From assembly GCA_023055355.1 (NCBI GenBank), contig JALJCS010000001.1:55495381-55559380 (forward strand): 64,000 nt of DNA. The letters run 5' to 3'. The DNA is from Agelaius tricolor. Its lineage: Eukaryota > Chordata > Aves > Passeriformes > Icteridae. Below are positions 1-64,000 of the stretch, in pieces. The notes beneath the pieces are model-generated. The model did not search any database and was not told the origin of the DNA. It worked only from the letters and a program-made list of their open reading frames with translations. The stretch's first letter is position 1, and every line of letters starts with the position of its first letter. A program made the translations under genes and the position numbers.

Positions 1-1308
1 GACCTGCTCTGAATATGTCTATTATTTCAGGATCCCCACATGCCACAGAGGAGTGAACAAAGTCAGCACCCAAACCCAGAAGAGCCCTTGGTCCAAAATA
101 GTTGTTGCTCTTGGTCCAAGAGCCTGGACCAAGGGTCTGGGCAGATGTGTGACAAGACAGCTGGGGCAGTAGCTCAAAAATTGTGTTTTATGATATTATT
201 GCTTTTCCTCCTACCCCTGGAGGAGGAGGTACCTAACCCTGCTCTATTTCTTAGACCAGACCCTCAGTCTGAGATCTTCCCTTAGCAAGGGAGTACACGG
301 AATTATTTTTGGAATCTCCTCAGATGCCCCAATGGACAGTCAGAGGTGAGGCTATTAGCAGCTGCAGGATGGTTGTTTGGACTTTGAACACAAAGATATC
401 CTTAAATCCCCTTAATATAAAAACATTTAGGTACATTCTTCTCACAGAATTTAACAGAATTACTCTCATCCCTAATCATAAAGAATTTCAGGATCAGTCT
501 TAGTCTTGTGTGAGCTGGGCTGTGACAGAGCAAGGCTTTGAACGTCGTTCTTTTGAAACTGTGTTGGGCTGTCTTAACCACAAGACCACAGGTATTTTGG
601 AAGACTGCTCATTAATGTTTGCAGCATGTTTGAAGATCTGAAGATTTGAGAATTCTATAGAAGATACTACAGTAATAGTTGGCTTTCTAGCTCTCTAGAG
701 AAACTGGTGCTTAAGTTACTGGGGATTTTCATTCCTGATTAGGTGTATTTCTACAATAACCTGTTGCGATACTGCTGCCAATTCAACTTAAATGTTTTAA
801 ATAGATGACAATTAGTAAAAAAAAAAAATCAAACCTTCTTTTCTGATTTAAGGTATTATTTTTAAAGCTAAACAGATATTCAAATGAATTGTTTGAATTC
901 CTATTACTTTTTTGCCTTCCAAAAAAACCCTTCCGTTTGCAATAAAAGCTCAAGCAGCTAGAGTTAATGCACCTTTCTTACATTTCAGAGTTTGCAGATA
1001 AATTTAGGCTAATAAGAAAAATGGGCGAATTAAAATACTTGTATATCTAACTTCCTTTGAAAAGGGGGAGTAAGAAGACTGCAAAAGTGAGCAAAAATTT
1101 TTCTTGTCAAGGTCACATAGCTTTTTAAAAGAAATGTATCTAGCTCATGGTTCTACTGTTGCATGTGCACATTTAACCAGCCTGGTCTTAAATCTCTTTG
1201 GCTGTTGTTTTCTAATGTCTGAAGACTTTAAAAAGGGGAAGACAAGTTAGTGTGATTTAGGCAGAACACAGGCTTCTTGAATCAAGGTCTTGAAATACAA
1301 ATATACAA

Positions 1309-1335
1309 TATTCCTACATGCTCCATGTAGGAATA
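1309..1335. repeat. Perfect inverted repeat, 12-bp arms
   Basis: TATTCCTACATG at 1309-1320 is followed by CTC and then by its exact reverse complement at 1324-1335. No element is recognised around it. Confidence 0.8.
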
Positions 1336-2557
1336 ACTCTGGTTTTCCTTCCATAAATTTGTCTCTCTTAGACCTTATTTTGAGCAAGTTTCCAGACAAA
1401 TATGGCCCAGGCTGTGTGGATAGTACCACTGATATATGAGAGGTGGTCTTCTCTGCCTTGGCCCACAGGTATCCCTTTAGCAGGAGGAGGTTTCCACCAT
1501 CCGTCGTCTGGCTTCAGGGGTGTTGGGGACATCCCATCTGCCCCAGTACCCCTTTTGCTCCTGCACCAGCTGCCTGTTGCATCCTCATTCCTCACACTTC
1601 CTCAGCCCAAAGCAGCTGAGGTGGTGCTTGAAGGGAGCTGAATGGTACCTCAGTCCCCTCCTCTGGTCCTGAGCCAGGAACTCAGCTGCGCACATCTGCT
1701 TCACCGGCACTGCGCCACATCTCACTCCCTCCACTCTCCAGGCACCAGGCAGGACTGGGTCCCACTCTGCTGCCTGTGCCTGTGATAAATGACTGCTGGA
1801 CAAACATCCACAGCTGGTGGGGCAGATGCTACTCCTGGTAATTTTGCAAAGTGGTTTCCCTGCTCTAGCTGCAAAAATGTCTCCTTGCTAGTGCTAAGCT
1901 CCCAGAAGTTGTTTTCCATTTGGGAATGTAAATCTTCTGCAGCCGATCAAATTCACTGATGAAGTATGTTCAAGACAAATCTTTCCTCTTGTGTGCCTTT
2001 TGGGCAGGGAAATGAAGACCAGATAAAATAATTTCTCTCTTTCTCTATACAAAAATGCTCTCATTTGACTTTAAGTTTCACTTTATATGTTGATATTGGT
2101 GAATTTTGTAATTTTCCACAAATCGCTTTTGTGCTTTGTTTACCTGAGAGTCAGATAGTTTCACAGCCAGGTAAATGGACCTAAGCTAGACCAAAATAAA
2201 TTTACAACCTAATTTCTAATAGTTATGAAATACATTTTTAATACATTTCTAATTTGCACAACAAGTTTGTGATCCTCTTCTTAAACATGCTGCCTTAGCA
2301 CAAGATGCAGTGGAGGAAATTATTTCTATGCAGGGATTTGAGATCTGATTAATAAAACCACCTAGGGAATTAAAAAGGCCAGTGTATGGCAAAACAGGCA
2401 CTGTATCTGCATTCTCAAAGGAAAAACATATACTTGTTAAAGTTTTTAGGATTTTGTTCTGAGGAAAACTTCAGGAGAAGACCATTCTCCTTACAGCCTA
2501 CATCAGTTTTGTGCAGAGTCATCAGTGTACAGATACACACACATCTATTTATATGCA

Positions 2558-2560
<3 letters not shown>

Positions 2561-2593
<33 letters not shown>
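2561..2593. repeat. (AT)n microsatellite
   Basis: About 16 uninterrupted AT units, preceded by an AC-rich stretch from about 2530. Directly visible. Confidence 0.95.
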
Positions 2594-2596
<3 letters not shown>

Positions 2597-5500
2597 CTAT
2601 ACCAGGAGACAGTGGCAACTTTCACCCTACTAGGAACTTTGTGTAGGTAGTTTAAAGCTGAATAACAAGGACAATCCAAATACAGAACTCCTATCCTTAG
2701 GAAATAAGTAGCACAGGAACTTTATTATGGGGGAAAAATAATAAATCTGATAGATCCATTATAAATACAGTCATATATGTGGGTCTTCCTAACCTAATTT
2801 TGGTTACTGATAAACAGGAATAACCTTGTATTCGAAACACCACTGGGCAGACCTATTTCTCTCATCAGGCTACACCAAGATCTCCCACACTCTCATGTAT
2901 AGAAGAGATACATCATTAAACAGTACTGGTATCAAAGTGAGAAATAGGATGTTGATTCTTATGCAACAACAGTTTCCCATTAGCATGAGTTTTTTTAATT
3001 ACATGATGATTGAACCAAACCCAGTTCCGAACTTGACTCACTCTGACTCAGTTAAGTTACCTGTTGCAATTTCCAAAAGAACTTGAATACTCACTGACCT
3101 TACCGGGAAGTTCTCAGTTCCAGTTATGTAGGGTAAAATTTTCTTGTTGTGCAAAAAGTCCTTCTGTGGCCTCTGTGTGTGATTAAGGTAATGCTTGAAA
3201 AGATAAATCCTAACTTTTATTTTTTTATTTTTTTGTAGTGACAGTATTTGAGGCATTATGACTAATAAAAGGTTAGGGACGAGCACCTAACTGCTCATCT
3301 ATGGATTGTCAATAGAGGCAAATAGTGGATTTTTTACCCATATACTGGTTTTTGTTCTGCACACTTTAAATTTGTCAATTTTCTTAGCTTTCAGCTATGC
3401 ATATGAAACAAATAAACCTCGAGCCTTTCATGAATAATGTAATTAAAATGTAATGTAATGTAAAACTTGCTTAGTGCTTTGCGGAACATAAACATCCCTT
3501 CCACTCAAAAACACAAACTGCAATATGCTGACCCTAAAAAAATTGATCCAGTAAGAAAATTACCTTTTTGTGGCCCTAAACAAAACCCACAATTTTTGAA
3601 CTTGGTATGTGACTTTTGGCAAAGCAGTTGTTTATTCATCCCCCTCGAGATGAGTAGCAGCAGTTACCTCTCTTAGAGAAGGGGGCTGCTGTCCCTGCAA
3701 ACCTGCACAACACCAAGGAACGTGAGGCATAGCTCTAGTGGGTGGTAGTAAGTCTGGTAACAGACACACTGTGATGCAGCAGCCAGGGGACAAAAACAGC
3801 AATGTGATGTGAAGAGATAACCTGGTTCAAACTCAAACTTAACTCTCAACTGTTCAAGGAATTTTGGTGTGTTCTCTCTGTATCAGCAGGTATTTGTGCT
3901 AGATCATCTATTGCCTCTCATGCTAGTTAAAAACTTGAATGTCATCCTTGTTGTCCACTTTGGTTACTTTCTCAGGCATATGACCATCTCTATGTCAAAA
4001 AAACAGGTCCAGGCAGGTAACCTGGTAGGTCACAGATTTGGAATGAAAAATTAAGGCCTAAGAGGCAGGGTCAACCAGATTGTGTTTAGAAAAAAATTGT
4101 AATGCAGTGTTAAGCTGCATGTGTTAAGAGTACCGCCAATATAGCTAATGAAATGATGCTAAGCTTTTTCAATTATCCAAATACTCTTTTTTTTTCTTGA
4201 AAGGATAATTTATTTCCATAGACTTTCTGTTATAGAGAGTCATCTGCCCTGCTCTTGCTGATCAGCTGCCACGAGAGAAAGCTGAAGATGGCAAACACTG
4301 TGTAGGTTCTTCTGCCATTTTGACAGGATGTGGCTGTGGGTTTAGACAAAAGACTCTTTTGTCTTTCCTCTGGGGTGGTGGGAGGGTGCATACTGCTGTG
4401 CCTAGGACTGTGAAGCCGAGATCATGGTCCATACTAAGCTCTGTGTTGTTAGGCAAACTGGCCTGAGAGCCCTTTGAGAACCTGGAGTGCAAGAGGATAT
4501 ACAAAGGAAGAAAACAAAACAGGGAATCAGCAAACAATTGGTCTGAATTGTCTTCTCAAATCAATTTACTTTTACCACTGGAAAATGGTAATAAAAGAAA
4601 CCTGTGCACTTCTGGAGAGCTGGCAGCCAGGTCCTTGGCAGAGCAATGAATGCCATGCAAGGCTGCAAGCAGAGAAAAGGAATGGACATCTTTGGTAATA
4701 ATTGGTACTGGCTAAAAACTCATAAACAAACTTACAGAGCATCTGAAGGCATTCAAAGGAGAAGTGTAGTTTTTTAATATGGCATTGCTAGAAAATGGAC
4801 AGAGTTGCTTGGTTTTTTAAAAATTATTATTTCTTTTGGCAATGGGTATTCTTTTGAAACAAAAACCACCTTATTCTATAGACAGAACTTCTAATTGCAT
4901 CATGCCAGTGACTACTAGGTAATCTCATCTCAAATAAAGATCAGATTATGGTGATGTAATCATGAGAAAGATCAACTCAAAGGCAGCTGTAATGTGGGTT
5001 TGCAAAGAGTAGCACAGGTAAGCAATGTGGCTAGGATTCTTTTGAGAAACAGGAGACATGCTGCCTTCCCCTGCCAGCCCCATTTCTTTTGTCCAGAGGA
5101 GGCTGTAAAGCAGTTGGTGTTGGGGGACATCATGAAGTAAAAGAATGAAAGTCACTGCAATGTTGTCCTGCTTAAAAAAAATAAATTAATAGATTTGTCA
5201 CTTTGAAAATGACCAAAAATACTAAGTATTAATAATAGATTTGTTGGATTGGCAATCTGCTAGCAACCCTCTCTGCATGCCTTCTTCACAAAATATGGTG
5301 CTCATCTGACCCAAATCAGGCAGAGGCACTGGCCCAAGACCTGTGACAGAGAAGGATGACAGCAGATGAGTGTTCCAAACACCAAGGACGAGAGACATTT
5401 GCTATCCTGCCTGCAACCTAGGAAAGCATCTGTGTAGTTAAAACAAGTGCTGTTACATTAACCCATGTGAAACCATTAGCAGGGTCCATCTGTTTACTCA

Positions 5501-6955
5501 GGCCTTTGAGAGGGGGGAGAGCTGCTGTTTTACCTTTTTTAAGCATGAATGGCAACATGATTCAATAGGGAATCAGGAAACTTTTGGTTGTTGCACCAAT
5601 ATTAAAGCTGTGAGGAACTGCATTTTAATCTTTCAGATAGGCAGAGAGGTTAACTGACAGCTGTTCTATTTCAGAAACTAGAAAGCAAATACAGAAATCA
5701 GCTAAAACGAGTTAACCTTATAATAAAGAACTAAAAATATACCTTCAATCACCATGTAACAAAAAAAGAGAACAAATTATACTTTTTAGGTATACATGCA
5801 CACCCCCTTTCTTTTAAACTACTGGTTCCCCAAACTAGAACTAGATCTGAAACTCCTCCTGATTCCAATAGGGGTCTGCAGCAGTGTGTGCCAGAAGGCA
5901 GCTGTTTGTGGTGCGGTGGGAAAGCTGGGCTCTGCACAGCTGGGTGTTGCACAGCCCTGCATGGGACTGACAGCCCCTGTCCCAAAGAGCTTACATTTCA
6001 ACTCCATGACTGAGGATAACAGATGGGTCGAGATGGGAGATGATGAAAACAGTGGGATACTGGACAGTCTCAATTCCCAGCTGCTTGCCCACTCTGTAAT
6101 ATTGCCAAGTTAAAATTTCACACTCTTATTGTCACAGCAGTGTTTACACCGTTTCTTCCTCATTGAGGAAGAGGAGCAGTGGGACATTTGTGCATGCTAC
6201 AAAAGGGCTTCAGGCTGCAATTTGTTGCTGAACCAGATAGTATTGTGATAGACACAATGAAAACTCCTGTTTTCTTCATGTTTCCTTGCGGCACGGAAAG
6301 GTGTTTGCAAGGCCGATTTATGTGCTCAGTGCTAGGGAACGGCAGAAGCCGGTATGCTGGGCACACAGTTCTGGAGGTCAGCTCTTTAACCTCTGAGAAG
6401 ACACTGACATTCAGTAAGGACTTCCATGGGCTTCGGGAGGTGGCCAGGACACAAGCGACAAATTTCCCACGAGGAATGCGAGTCTAAGGTGTAGCTGATG
6501 GCTTAATGCAGCCCCCAAGAGAAGTGAGCAAAATAAAAGTAAACTCTTCGGGCGAAACAGCCTCCACACCCAAGGACGCTTTTAGGCGCGGGATTCAGAA
6601 TCAAAAACCCCAAATGCCAATTCGGGGGCAAACGTGGTTCAAGGCACTCTGATGCTAAATTTGCCCCATGGCTGTGACTCACTCTGAGCCACCACCGAAG
6701 CAGGGCGCAGCGCCTGGCCGCCGCTCCACCCCATGGCCCGCCCGCCGCTCCCGGGGAAGGATGCTGGGCGACTCCCGAATCGCCGTCTCTCCGGACCTGT
6801 CGGAGCGGGAACCCCTGGAAGTTTTTTCTCGGCGCTTTCCCAAGCACGAGGCCCGGGCGGGACGCGGCACCTGGGGGCGGAGCGGGGCGGGCCCGGTCGC
6901 GGCCGGCGGGAGGAGCCGGGCCCGGGAGGGGGCGGCCTGGAGCGGCGCCGCCGGG

Positions 6956-6967
6956 ATGGGAGCGTGA
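6956..6967 (+). CDS. Three-codon upstream ORF in the presumed 5'UTR
   Basis: ATG GGA GCG TGA lies 71 nt upstream of the CNKSR3 start codon, with G at -3 and G at +4, a usable initiation context. It encodes only Met-Gly-Ala. It is a true uORF only if transcription starts upstream of 6956, which the sequence cannot show. Very short uORFs of this kind can lower initiation at the main start. Confidence 0.35.
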   Translation: MGA

Positions 6968-7038
6968 GAGGGGGCGAGTCCGCGGCCGGAGGAGCTGCGG
7001 TCTGAGCGGGGGCTGGTGCCGGCAGGCTCGGACCCGCC

Positions 7039-59746
<52,708 letters not shown>

Positions 59747-60775
59747 CTTGTCCCCAGCGCTGTCACCAAGTGCCTTTGCTCGTCGGTCACACTTCTCTAC
59801 TCTGCAGCTTAACTGACACACAGTGACTAATGCAGTATTCTTTTCCTGGAGAATCTCACACTTTAGCCTTTTTGTTTGTCATTTTTGATGGATCAGAGGG
59901 TTTCATAGTGCAAGGAAGCAAGAAAGACCAAGTTCCTCTGCCTGGCCAAAAACTGAAGGCATTTATTCCCATGGAAATGAGTAAAATTTCAGTGAGGTAG
60001 AGGCCACAAGTGACCTGGAAAATGCATAATGACTCAGAGGAAAGCATTGTATTATTACTGTGAAGTCCAGTGGCACTTTAGTTGTCTGAATGCTCAGAGG
60101 CTGGTGCAACTGGCAGGGTGTCAGACTATGAAGAGCTCACAGAAGTTGTCACTCTCCTGACTGGGAAAATAAGCAGGGAAACAGCAGTTTCACGCAACTT
60201 GGTGATGCTGTTTCAAGTACTGCATGAGATCAACCTTGTGAGGAAGAAGTAGTGGTGTTACCATTCTTTCTCTGATATCCAGAGTTCCTATGAAGTCTTA
60301 GGAAGAGAGTTCTCTTATTCAGAGATTTTAGGAAGTTGGACTAATTTAATTATAAATCAATCCAACCTTATATATATAATCTATTTTATTTGAAATCACA
60401 GTACAAATAAGGAGCACTGAACAACTGCAGTGCTCATCTGTAAAGGTATATGGATTGCTACAACAAGCCAAGGAAATGCATCTGTAGAGGTGGTGAAAGA
60501 ATCTATATTTTTTCCTTAATTGTTTAAGAATGACTTGCTGTTAACCAAAGTAACCTTTAAAGACAGTCCTGTTGGACTTACGAGAACTTTTACGGTGGTT
60601 CAGTTTTTGAATGATGTGTTGTTTTTATGAAAAATATGTGCTATCATACACTACAATTGTAAGACATCTTGCTATTTTCTATATAGCTCTAATTTTTACC
60701 CCTCCAGAATTTTAAAGTAGCCTTGGGTATTTTGGGAGGAAAATAAAACTTGTTTAACAAAAGAGAAGGATATTA
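59747..60775 (+). other. CNKSR3: CNKSR3 3'UTR (proximal end inferred)
   Basis: AT-rich non-coding DNA follows the stop. The end is set by the first AATAAA, at 60742-60747, which would place cleavage near 60760-60775. GT-rich sequence follows at about 60785-60840. A longer 3'UTR reaching a second AATAAA at 61667-61672 is possible. Confidence 0.6.
60742..60747 (+). terminator. Candidate polyadenylation signal AATAAA, proximal
   Basis: First canonical hexamer after the CNKSR3 stop codon, about 1.0 kb downstream, with GT-rich sequence downstream. Assignment is by position only. Confidence 0.5.
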
Positions 60776-63700
60776 AAGAGGTATTGTTTAAGAAGGAATG
60801 TACATAAGATTGTTAGTATGCAAACAGTTGTGTTTAAAGTTATTTAAATGTTAAATATAGTTGTATATATTTTTACATTTAAACAGATAGAGTTTGTACC
60901 TTCCTGTATTGAAGTATTGGGCACAGCTTAGTCAAATGAAAAGAAAATAAGATTTTGTATTACCTTCTAATTATAAGACTAACTATTTTTGTAGATGATA
61001 CATTGCCAACAGCCTCTACTCCTTTGGTCTTGCTGAAAAGAAGGATTTGTATTTAATCATTTGTGGGGAAGGAGGGGAGTTAAATGCTAGTTTGCACACA
61101 GGACTGGGGCAGGAATCACACGTGATAACAGGATATTAAAAACACACTGTAATTCTGTCTGTGAAGATGTCACCATTCTGCTGCAACGAGCTGATGAAGT
61201 TGTGCTACAGCCCCACAAAGAGAGACAGGGCGTTTCATTCACCTCTCAATTAATTGTGTTTGATTGTGACTCACTAATGACTGGAGAGGCTGGTTTGGAC
61301 CTTTCTGATCAAAGCAGACGTGTCTGTCTTCTGGCACTCTCCTCCACTCCCCGAGATGGCAGTCTGTACTAGACATGAACTGCCACTGAACCTTGACACA
61401 GTTTGGTCCTGCCTCCAAGAAAAGGGCTGAAACTGCCATGCTGTGGGCTCTGTGGTGTAGTGTAGTCCAGCCTCAAAAAGGCTGAACTGCTCTAAAGGTG
61501 TTGTCCAAACAAGACTTTTAAAATGGAATTTCTGCTCATCTTCAGTGTTGTGTTTTCTGTACTTAGGAAATGAATGGGGGCCATTATGCTTAACTTCTTA
61601 TTGTGTGTAGTGAATATAGAGGATGCTCTACAGTTTAGGGGTAAAAAAAACTCCAACGGATCTAGGAATAAATCACAGCTGATATCCTTCAGGCCTAACC
61701 TGCAAAAAATTCTGCTATGATACTAAAACTTGGCTCATCTCTTGATGTTGAAGGTACGTGTATCTATCTATCTACTGTACCTAAACTGACTTCCCTAATG
61801 AGTACCATGTACATTTCCAGATGTCCTGCCATGGTACAGTACTCCACAATACTCTGAATACATGGTCATGGTGGAAAAACAATGCAGTTAATTGGAAAAG
61901 ATCATAAACCCCACAAAAATGGAAAATAATATTTAGTACTGTTGCATATATGTATAGTGGGGATCGTGCACTTTTGGAATATTGAGCAGGCTTCTGTTGA
62001 AGTCTGTAGACTACATGAAAGCCAATACCTTTGGTTTCTCTTACATAACCATTGCAAAAAAAAAAGTCCTTTTTTGGATGGCAATGTGTGAGAGGAAATA
62101 GGACATAAAAATGAACACTAATGGCTTGTAGAGACAGAGTGCAGGGCAATTCTCCAAGCCATGTGTTTCCTCTAGTATTCATGGACAATTAAATTAATCA
62201 GTGTTTGAATTCTGGATGACCAACAGAGGTGAACACAGTACTGAGAGTATTATACTAGTTTTGTTCTAATCAATGAGCCAATAACTTTTCCTTCCTCATA
62301 AGCAGGGCTTGTTTTACGAGCAACGTGCTCCATAGTCTTGGTGCTAGATGAACAGAAAGGAGAGAGAGTAAAAATCCAAAACTTAACCAAGCCAGGAAAC
62401 AGATGGTAAAGACTAGCTTTAGAGTTGGAGAAGATAAAGTCTTTTCTTCTTGCATAAATGTTTCTTTAGTCCAGATCTTGCATCCTGTTTTATTACACTG
62501 CCACCAGGCAGTCTTCACAAATTGCTCTATATCTGCAATCACATCCTGAATAGACCAAGTTAAACCCCTCATCAGGCTTTAACTTAGATCTTGATGAATT
62601 CAGCTCAAACCCTTTTTTTTTGCAGGTTTTACTTTCCTAGGAGCTTTCCTGCATTCATCATTCAATTTTTGGAATATCTTACACATGATCCAAGGAGAAA
62701 GGCTTTCATGCTCATGCATTCTTAGAAATGCCTTTGCCAGCAGGATTGGTAGCTCAGAGGAGTGTGAATGTTGGCTTCTGCTTGAGTTTTCTGCACTAAA
62801 ATATTCATCCCCCAATTTCCACCATACATCCTAGTGCACCATCTGAAAAGTGTGAGATAGAAATGCTTGTGGGCAATTGGAAAGAAGTGTTGTGTACAAC
62901 TGTGACTTCTTTCTTTGCTGTAGCCTGAGCTTTACTTTGGACATGCTGTGGTTATGGAGCACATGCTCTTTGTGGCTGTCACATAGGAATGCTTTTGTCT
63001 CCTTGGAGGCTGTAAGGTTTTTGTAATGGTCAAGAGCTCTTGAGGAAGCCACTGACTTAACTCAGCATATTCTGTGATTCACTTAAAATGTAGAAAGAGC
63101 ACTCCAAAAAAACTCAGTTTGGAGAATGAAAAAAGAGGGGTCAGGCTAAGCTAAATGTATGGGTCTCTGTTGTGTCAAATGCTGCTTCAGCTGAGTGGCA
63201 GTAACTGCAAAGAAAGCACCCCACACAACTGCAGCATGCACATTTGTTTCTACCACTACATTTGTATGATGCTGGAATATGAAACAAGGGCAGTCTTTCA
63301 AAGCAGTTATATATAGTTCCACACACCACACTTGAGCTGTAAGATATATTGACAAAAGCAGTCAAGAGCTGCTGTCAGTGTGTAATTTCACCAAATTCTG
63401 CTGCATCAGTTTAAAATAGTGACCTCTCTTTATCCTGTTGCCTGCACAATGCAAGTCCCTAACCATCAGTTTTGTCTTCCTTTATGATAGCAACTGCTGG
63501 TAAGATTGTGTCATTCCCACAGGGCCTCGTGCAGTGGTCCAAAAGCTTAGTTAGTTTGGGTTATTCTGGACTTTGTCCAAAAGTGGAAAGTCAAATTTAA
63601 AAACAATATTACTGCTCCAACATCACTTAGAGTTGGGATTTTTTTTTTAATACATACTAGATATTAAACAGGCAGGAGTTGTCTGTTGCATTCTTTGCCA

Positions 63701-64000
63701 GTAGAAGAAAAAGAATGGATTACAAACTCAGTGGAGGAAAAAACCCCAGACCTTTGGGTGTCCTCCAGTTCCTGCCAGTGGGAGAAATGTGTTTGTTTTA
63801 GCATGACATAGAATAGATGTAAACATTTCTTTTTAAACCTCCCTGTGTGGTCACCTCAGTTATTCAGGATGATGTAAGCCACTGACTTTCTCCCTTAAGT
63901 GGTTATGGAGTTATCCAATATAATTTTTTGGGAGACAGTAAAGATATCTTAGACAATTATGTGATTGATTAGCAGAGTATGGAGATGGAATAATTAGGCA
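60776..64000. other. Downstream DNA, no gene recognised
   Basis: No exon of a neighbour was identified. In mammals the next gene in this direction is IPCEF1, which can be joined to CNKSR3 by read-through; none of it was recognised here. The antisense strand at 61781-63355 has an unusually stop-poor frame, treated as a finding. A short (TATC)n lies near 61761-61775. Confidence 0.6.
61667..61672 (+). terminator. Candidate polyadenylation signal AATAAA, distal
   Basis: Second canonical hexamer on the + strand, about 1.9 kb after the stop. Use would give a longer 3'UTR. Such hexamers also occur by chance in AT-rich DNA. Confidence 0.3.

Larger units (their letters stand above)
1..6659. other. 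Upstream non-coding DNA
   Basis: No exon, conserved protein or RNA gene was recognised. The open frames here are short, start mostly at non-ATG codons and overlap on both strands, as expected by chance. A dinucleotide repeat (2561-2593) and a small perfect hairpin (1309-1335) are the only structured items seen. The segment presumably holds distal regulatory DNA of CNKSR3. Confidence 0.6.

Noticed and set aside
6179..6487. A 102-codon frame just upstream of the promoter
   Set aside because: No known domain, no splice signals and an overlapping antisense frame of similar length. Likely chance.
60776..64000. First exons of IPCEF1, the mammalian downstream neighbour
   Set aside because: No sequence here could be matched to it. 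It presumably lies beyond the window.

Overview
The window is vertebrate nuclear DNA, almost certainly from a bird. It is AT-rich, intron-rich and CpG-poor outside one CpG island. It carries the 3' ends of CR1 retroposons, which are typical of birds and other sauropsids, and an LTR that resembles avian endogenous retroviruses. No bacterial-style gene organisation, CRISPR array or RNA gene is visible.

One protein-coding gene was recognised. It is complete and lies on the + strand: CNKSR3 (connector enhancer of kinase suppressor of Ras 3), the SAM-CRIC-PDZ scaffold of the CNK family. The gene runs from the start codon at 7039 to the stop at 59744-59746. I reconstructed 13 coding exons from splice sites, reading phase and recall of the vertebrate family. 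They join to 1668 nt, or 555 residues plus stop, which is the length I recall for the mammalian protein. Eleven of the twelve introns are GT-AG. The last, intron 12, is GC-AG, and the reading frame requires it.

Layout: 1-6.6 kb is upstream non-coding DNA. About 6.66-8.48 kb is a CpG island with promoter features, the presumed 5'UTR, a tiny uORF and coding exon 1. 7.1-34.9 kb is the large intron 1, holding CR1 fragments, an LTR, a local 120-bp duplication and simple repeats. 34.9-41.8 kb holds exons 2 and 3 (SAM domain and start of the CRIC region). 43.0-47.7 kb holds exons 4-6 (rest of CRIC, start of PDZ). 49.4-53.1 kb holds exons 7-9 (PDZ). 54.7-59.7 kb holds exons 10-13 (proline-rich, basic and serine-rich tail). 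59.7 kb onward is the 3'UTR and downstream DNA.

No new multi-gene system was found. The most interesting items are the GC-AG terminal intron with a competing GT donor 5 nt away, a 40-bp near-perfect palindrome in intron 2, a diverged 120-bp duplication in intron 1, an LTR followed by a primer-binding-site-like sequence, and an antisense frame downstream of the gene with unusually few stop codons. I could not run alignments, so family and repeat assignments rest on pattern recognition.
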